A DNA stretch of 64,000 bases, from NCBI RefSeq assembly GCF_039536205.1, contig NZ_BAAAYL010000001.1:1674001-1738000 (forward strand), given 5' to 3'. Below are positions 61,103 through 64,000 of the stretch, piece by piece (within the stretch, counting starts at the first letter, position 1; the number at the start of each line of letters is the position of its first letter). The translations under genes were made by a program, and so were the position numbers. This DNA comes from Streptomyces sannanensis. GTDB lineage: Bacteria > Actinomycetota > Actinomycetes > Streptomycetales > Streptomycetaceae. A model generated the notes under the pieces. It was not told the origin of the DNA, searched no databases, and worked only from the letters and a program-made list of their open reading frames with translations.

Positions 61103-61124
61103 ATTCGCGAATGCGAGGGCAGTG

Positions 61125-62117
61125 ATGAAGTCGACTGCATGCGATGCATGGATGCTGCGCGAGCGGGCCCGCGGCGCGCTGCTCGGACTCGCCGTCGGGG
61201 ACGCGCTCGGCGCCCCCGCCGAGAACATGAAACCCTCCGAGATCCGCAAGCGCTGGGGCCGTATCAATGGCTACGTCACCGACAATCCGGCCGGTACGGA
61301 CGACACGGAGTACGCGATCTTCTCCGGGCTTCTGCTGGCCCGGCACGGCTCCGCGCTGACCGTCTCTCATGTCGAGACCGCCTGGCACCACTGGATCGCC
61401 GACCGCGACGAAGGCCCTTTCCGCGGGGCGGGCTTCAGCGAACGCGGCACCCTGGAGAACCTGCGCCGCGGGCTCGCCGCGCCCAACAGCGCCCAGCACC
61501 GGCACGCCTGGAGCGACGGCCTGGCCATGCGAGCCGCGCCCTTCGGTGTCTTCGCGGCCGGCCGCCCCGCCGAGGCCGCCCGGCTGGTCGCCGTCGACGG
61601 CTGCGTCAGCCACGACGGCGAGGGCATCTACGGCGGCCAGGCCGTCGCCGCCGGAGTCGCGGCGGCGATGACCGGTGACGACCCCCACGCGGTCGTCGCC
61701 GCGGCGCTCTCCGTCATCCCGGCCGACTCCTGGACGGCCCGCTCCCTGCGCCGCGCGGTGGCCGCCGCGCGCCGCGGTGAGCGCGCGGTGCGCTCGGCCG
61801 TCGTCATCGGCGGCTACCCGTGGACCGACCTCGCCCCCGAGGCGGTCGGCCTCGCCTTCGGCGCCTTCACGGCAGCCCGCGGCGACTTCACGGCATCGGT
61901 CCTGACTGCGGTCAACATGGGCCGTGACGCCGACACGACAGCCGCCGTGGCGGGCGCACTGGCCGGCGCACTGGCCGGCGCCTCGGCCATCCCACCGGGC
62001 TGGTCCTCGGCCATCGGCCCGGTCTGCGGCAGTTGCCTCCCCTCGATGCGCGGCTATCACGTCCTCGACATCGCGGACCTCCTCGTCCCCGACGACGACG
62101 CGCAGGCCGCGTCATGA
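61125..62117 (+). CDS. ADP-ribosylglycohydrolase (first of three)
   Basis: 330 residues from the ATG at 61125; a GTG one codon upstream is possible. Family signature: RARGALLGLAVGDALGAP, the Mg-binding TDDTEYA, and near the end NMGRDADTTAAVAGALAGAL, which brings the second Asp pair. These enzymes remove ADP-ribose from proteins or small molecules. Its TGA overlaps the ATG of the next gene (ATGA). Confidence 0.92.
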   Translation: MKSTACDAWMLRERARGALLGLAVGDALGAPAENMKPSEIRKRWGRINGYVTDNPAGTDDTEYAIFSGLLLARHGSALTVSHVETAWHHWIADRDEGPFRGAGFSERGTLENLRRGLAAPNSAQHRHAWSDGLAMRAAPFGVFAAGRPAEAARLVAVDGCVSHDGEGIYGGQAVAAGVAAAMTGDDPHAVVAAALSVIPADSWTARSLRRAVAAARRGERAVRSAVVIGGYPWTDLAPEAVGLAFGAFTAARGDFTASVLTAVNMGRDADTTAAVAGALAGALAGASAIPPGWSSAIGPVCGSCLPSMRGYHVLDIADLLVPDDDAQAAS

Positions 62118-63610
62118 GCCCCGCCCCGTACGGCTCCGCGGACCCGTCCCGGCTCCCGGAGGGCGAAGCAGCCCCCCACCTTTCGGATACGGGGGAAGGC
62201 CCCCAGCCCCCACAACCCGCCGGCGCGCACCGGCCGGCCCCACCCACTGGGCCCGAGCCCGGGCAGCCCCGGCGGTGGGCGACGATCAAGCCCGTCCGGC
62301 GATCGAGGACGGATCCACCGGGCCACCGCAGCGGGGCGCCATACCACGCCTCGGCCCGGACGACGCGGCCCGACGCACACCGGCGCATCGAGGGCGTCCT
62401 TCTCGGGCTCGCCGCCGGTGATGCCGCCGGGTGGCCCTCCGCCCGGCACCGCGCCGCGCGCATGCCCGAGTGGACCCGGCGCCTCACCCGCGAGCTCGAC
62501 ACCTTCGCCGAGCAGAACGCCACAACCACCCTCCCCGTCCCGATCGCCCTCAACCAGCCCCCGGAGCCCCTCCGGCTCGGCCCGTCCGACGACGCCGAAT
62601 GGGCGGCCTTCGCCGCCGAGATGATCCTCACCGCCTCCGGCGACCCGCTCTCCCACCTCCCCCTGGACCGCCGTATGCGGGCCGCGGTCGACCTCGCCTG
62701 GAACACCCTCGCCAGCGAGGTCTCCGCGGCCGCCGACCGGGCACCCGAGGTGGAGTCCGCCGTACTTCCCCTGCGCGCCCGGATCTCCGTACGCGCCGGC
62801 CTCGGCAATCTCGCCACCGGTCTGCGCCCGCCCGCCACCGGCCACGACAATCCGCACTACTTCGACGACGCGGCCTGCGTACGGGCCGCCGTCCTGGCCG
62901 CCGTCCACCCCGGTGACCCGGCCGCCGCCGCGGAACTCGCAGAGTTCGACGCCCGGTACACGCAGGACGGCGACGGTGTGCACGGCGCCCGTGCGATGGC
63001 GGCGGCCGTCGCCGCGGCCCTGGCAGGGGCGGACGTCGGCACGGCCGTCGACACGGCTCTCGCCGAGCTCCCCGAGGGTACCGAGATCGGCCGCAACGCC
63101 CGGCACGCCGTGAAGCTGGCGCGCGGCGCCGACAGCGCCTTCGCGCTCGTACCCGTCCTCGAGCACGAGATCGTCGACCACGTCTACAGCTACGGCATCG
63201 CCGCCGCAGAGACCGTCCCGGTCGCCCTCGCCCTGGCCACCGCAGCCCGCGGCGAGGTCACCCACGCCGTGCCCGCCGCCGCCTGCCTGTCCCGGGTCGC
63301 CGACTCGGCCCCCGCCCTCGCCGGCGCGCTGACCGGCGCGCTCGCCGGAGGCGCGGCGCTGCCGCCCGCCTGGCGGGACGCCTGCCGCACCCTGTCCGGC
63401 TGTGCGCTGCCCCGGCTCGCCGGTACGGATCTGGTGGAACTCGCCGAGTTCCTCGCACACACGCTGCACTCACCCCGGGGACACCCCCCGGACCCCCGGT
63501 CACACCCCGGTACCCCCGGCCACGAACCCGGTGACCCGCCCCATCGGTTCCGAATCCCCGGCTCGACGTACCCGGCCTGCAACCACCCCAGGTGGACAAT
63601 TCCGACATGA
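62114..63610 (+). CDS. ADP-ribosylglycohydrolase-like protein, degenerate second metal site
   Basis: 498 residues. The first 85 are low-complexity, Pro-rich, with a palindromic element at 62170-62212. The domain follows: HRRIEGVLLGLAAGDAAGWPS, SDDAEWAAFAAEMIL, then YTQDGDGVHGARAMAAAVAAAL. The C-terminal site, normally GxDxDT, reads SRVADSAP here, so metal binding and catalysis may be lost. A Pro/Gly-rich tail ends the protein. Coupled at both ends by ATGA overlaps. Confidence 0.88.
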   Translation: MSPAPYGSADPSRLPEGEAAPHLSDTGEGPQPPQPAGAHRPAPPTGPEPGQPRRWATIKPVRRSRTDPPGHRSGAPYHASARTTRPDAHRRIEGVLLGLAAGDAAGWPSARHRAARMPEWTRRLTRELDTFAEQNATTTLPVPIALNQPPEPLRLGPSDDAEWAAFAAEMILTASGDPLSHLPLDRRMRAAVDLAWNTLASEVSAAADRAPEVESAVLPLRARISVRAGLGNLATGLRPPATGHDNPHYFDDAACVRAAVLAAVHPGDPAAAAELAEFDARYTQDGDGVHGARAMAAAVAAALAGADVGTAVDTALAELPEGTEIGRNARHAVKLARGADSAFALVPVLEHEIVDHVYSYGIAAAETVPVALALATAARGEVTHAVPAAACLSRVADSAPALAGALTGALAGGAALPPAWRDACRTLSGCALPRLAGTDLVELAEFLAHTLHSPRGHPPDPRSHPGTPGHEPGDPPHRFRIPGSTYPACNHPRWTIPT

Positions 63611-64000
63611 CTCTCACATTGGACGATCGGATCACGGGCAGCCTGGTCGGTGCGGCGGTCGGTGACGCGCTCGGCGGCCCGGTCGAGGGCTGCACCCCGG
63701 AGCAGATCGTGGAGCGGCACGGCGGCCGTGTAAACGGCATCGTCGGCCCGTTCCACGAGAACTGGCGCACCGCGCGCCCCATCGCGCCGTACCACAAGGG
63801 TGACGGGCACGTCACCGACGACACCCTGATGACGCACGCGCTCGTACGCGTCTACGACACCGTCCGCGACCACCTCGACGCCTACGCCGTCGCCGACCAC
63901 CTCGTCCCCGAACTCACCGCGAAGACGGTCTGGATCCCCGAACTCGAGGCCGAAGCCCTTCCCCTGCAGCGTGTCTTCCTCGCCGAGAAGTGGATCGTGG
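63607..64000 (+). CDS. ADP-ribosylglycohydrolase (third; runs off the window)
   Basis: ATG overlaps the previous stop (ATGA). The visible 131 residues contain DRITGSLVGAAVGDALGGPVEGCTPEQI and VTDDTLMTHALVRVYD, so the first metal site is intact. The rest lies beyond 64000. Closer in its start (GSLVGAAVGDALGGP) to canonical DraG-like enzymes than the second copy. Confidence 0.92.
   Translation, partial: MTLTLDDRITGSLVGAAVGDALGGPVEGCTPEQIVERHGGRVNGIVGPFHENWRTARPIAPYHKGDGHVTDDTLMTHALVRVYDTVRDHLDAYAVADHLVPELTAKTVWIPELEAEALPLQRVFLAEKWIV

Overview
The window is high-GC actinobacterial chromosome. Gene content and order (polA, a five-gene branched-chain amino-acid transporter, an ANTAR regulator, pyruvate kinase, a chorismate mutase, gltD-gltB, tandem ADP-ribosylglycohydrolases, Tat and lipoprotein signals, GTG/TTG starts) point to Streptomyces or a close relative.

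Layout. 1-9236: the end of a methyltransferase gene, an HrpB-type helicase, a secreted lytic transglycosylase, a DUF4184 membrane protein and DNA polymerase I. 9392-20148: an FdhF/YdeP molybdopterin oxidoreductase, a PaaI-type thioesterase, a secreted trypsin-like protease, the livJ-H-M-G-F-type transporter and a PdtaR-like regulator. 20242-26391: tRNA-Leu(CAA) followed at once by a LAGLIDADG endonuclease gene, then DUF4331, pyruvate kinase, a SIMPL protein and a Tat-exported 5'-nucleotidase.

26392-36464 is the accessory part. A desB-like hydroxylase and a desA-like decarboxylase are present without desC or desD. A remnant of an IscB element sits between them. Upstream, a unit of about 3.7 kb is bounded by a perfect 115-bp direct repeat of the pepN 3' end. 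It carries a 739-residue protein of unknown family, a DUF3800 protein without a normal start codon, and a second, diverged copy of the desA leader fused to the pepN tail. 36465-47000 mixes working genes (arylamine N-acetyltransferase, a Phd/PIN toxin-antitoxin pair, chorismate mutase, an alcohol dehydrogenase, an HExxH protein, an ankyrin/HEAT protein, a DEAD-box helicase, a cold-shock protein, a TetR regulator) with decayed pieces: an AraC tail, a Fic tail, two SDR tails and a thiolase lacking its middle.

47175-64000: small enzymes and binding proteins, a GH46 chitosanase, a peptidoglycan-recognition amidase, glutamate synthase (gltD/gltB), a VIT1-type transporter, and three translationally coupled ADP-ribosylglycohydrolase-family genes, the last running off the end.

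A GC-rich palindromic element recurs through the window. It lies twice in inverted orientation inside hrpB, once inside gltB, once inside or at the start of the second ADP-ribosylglycohydrolase gene, and upstream of two other genes. gltB also has a strain-type 24-bp x4 tandem repeat. All protein-family calls are from reading the sequence; no database search was possible.
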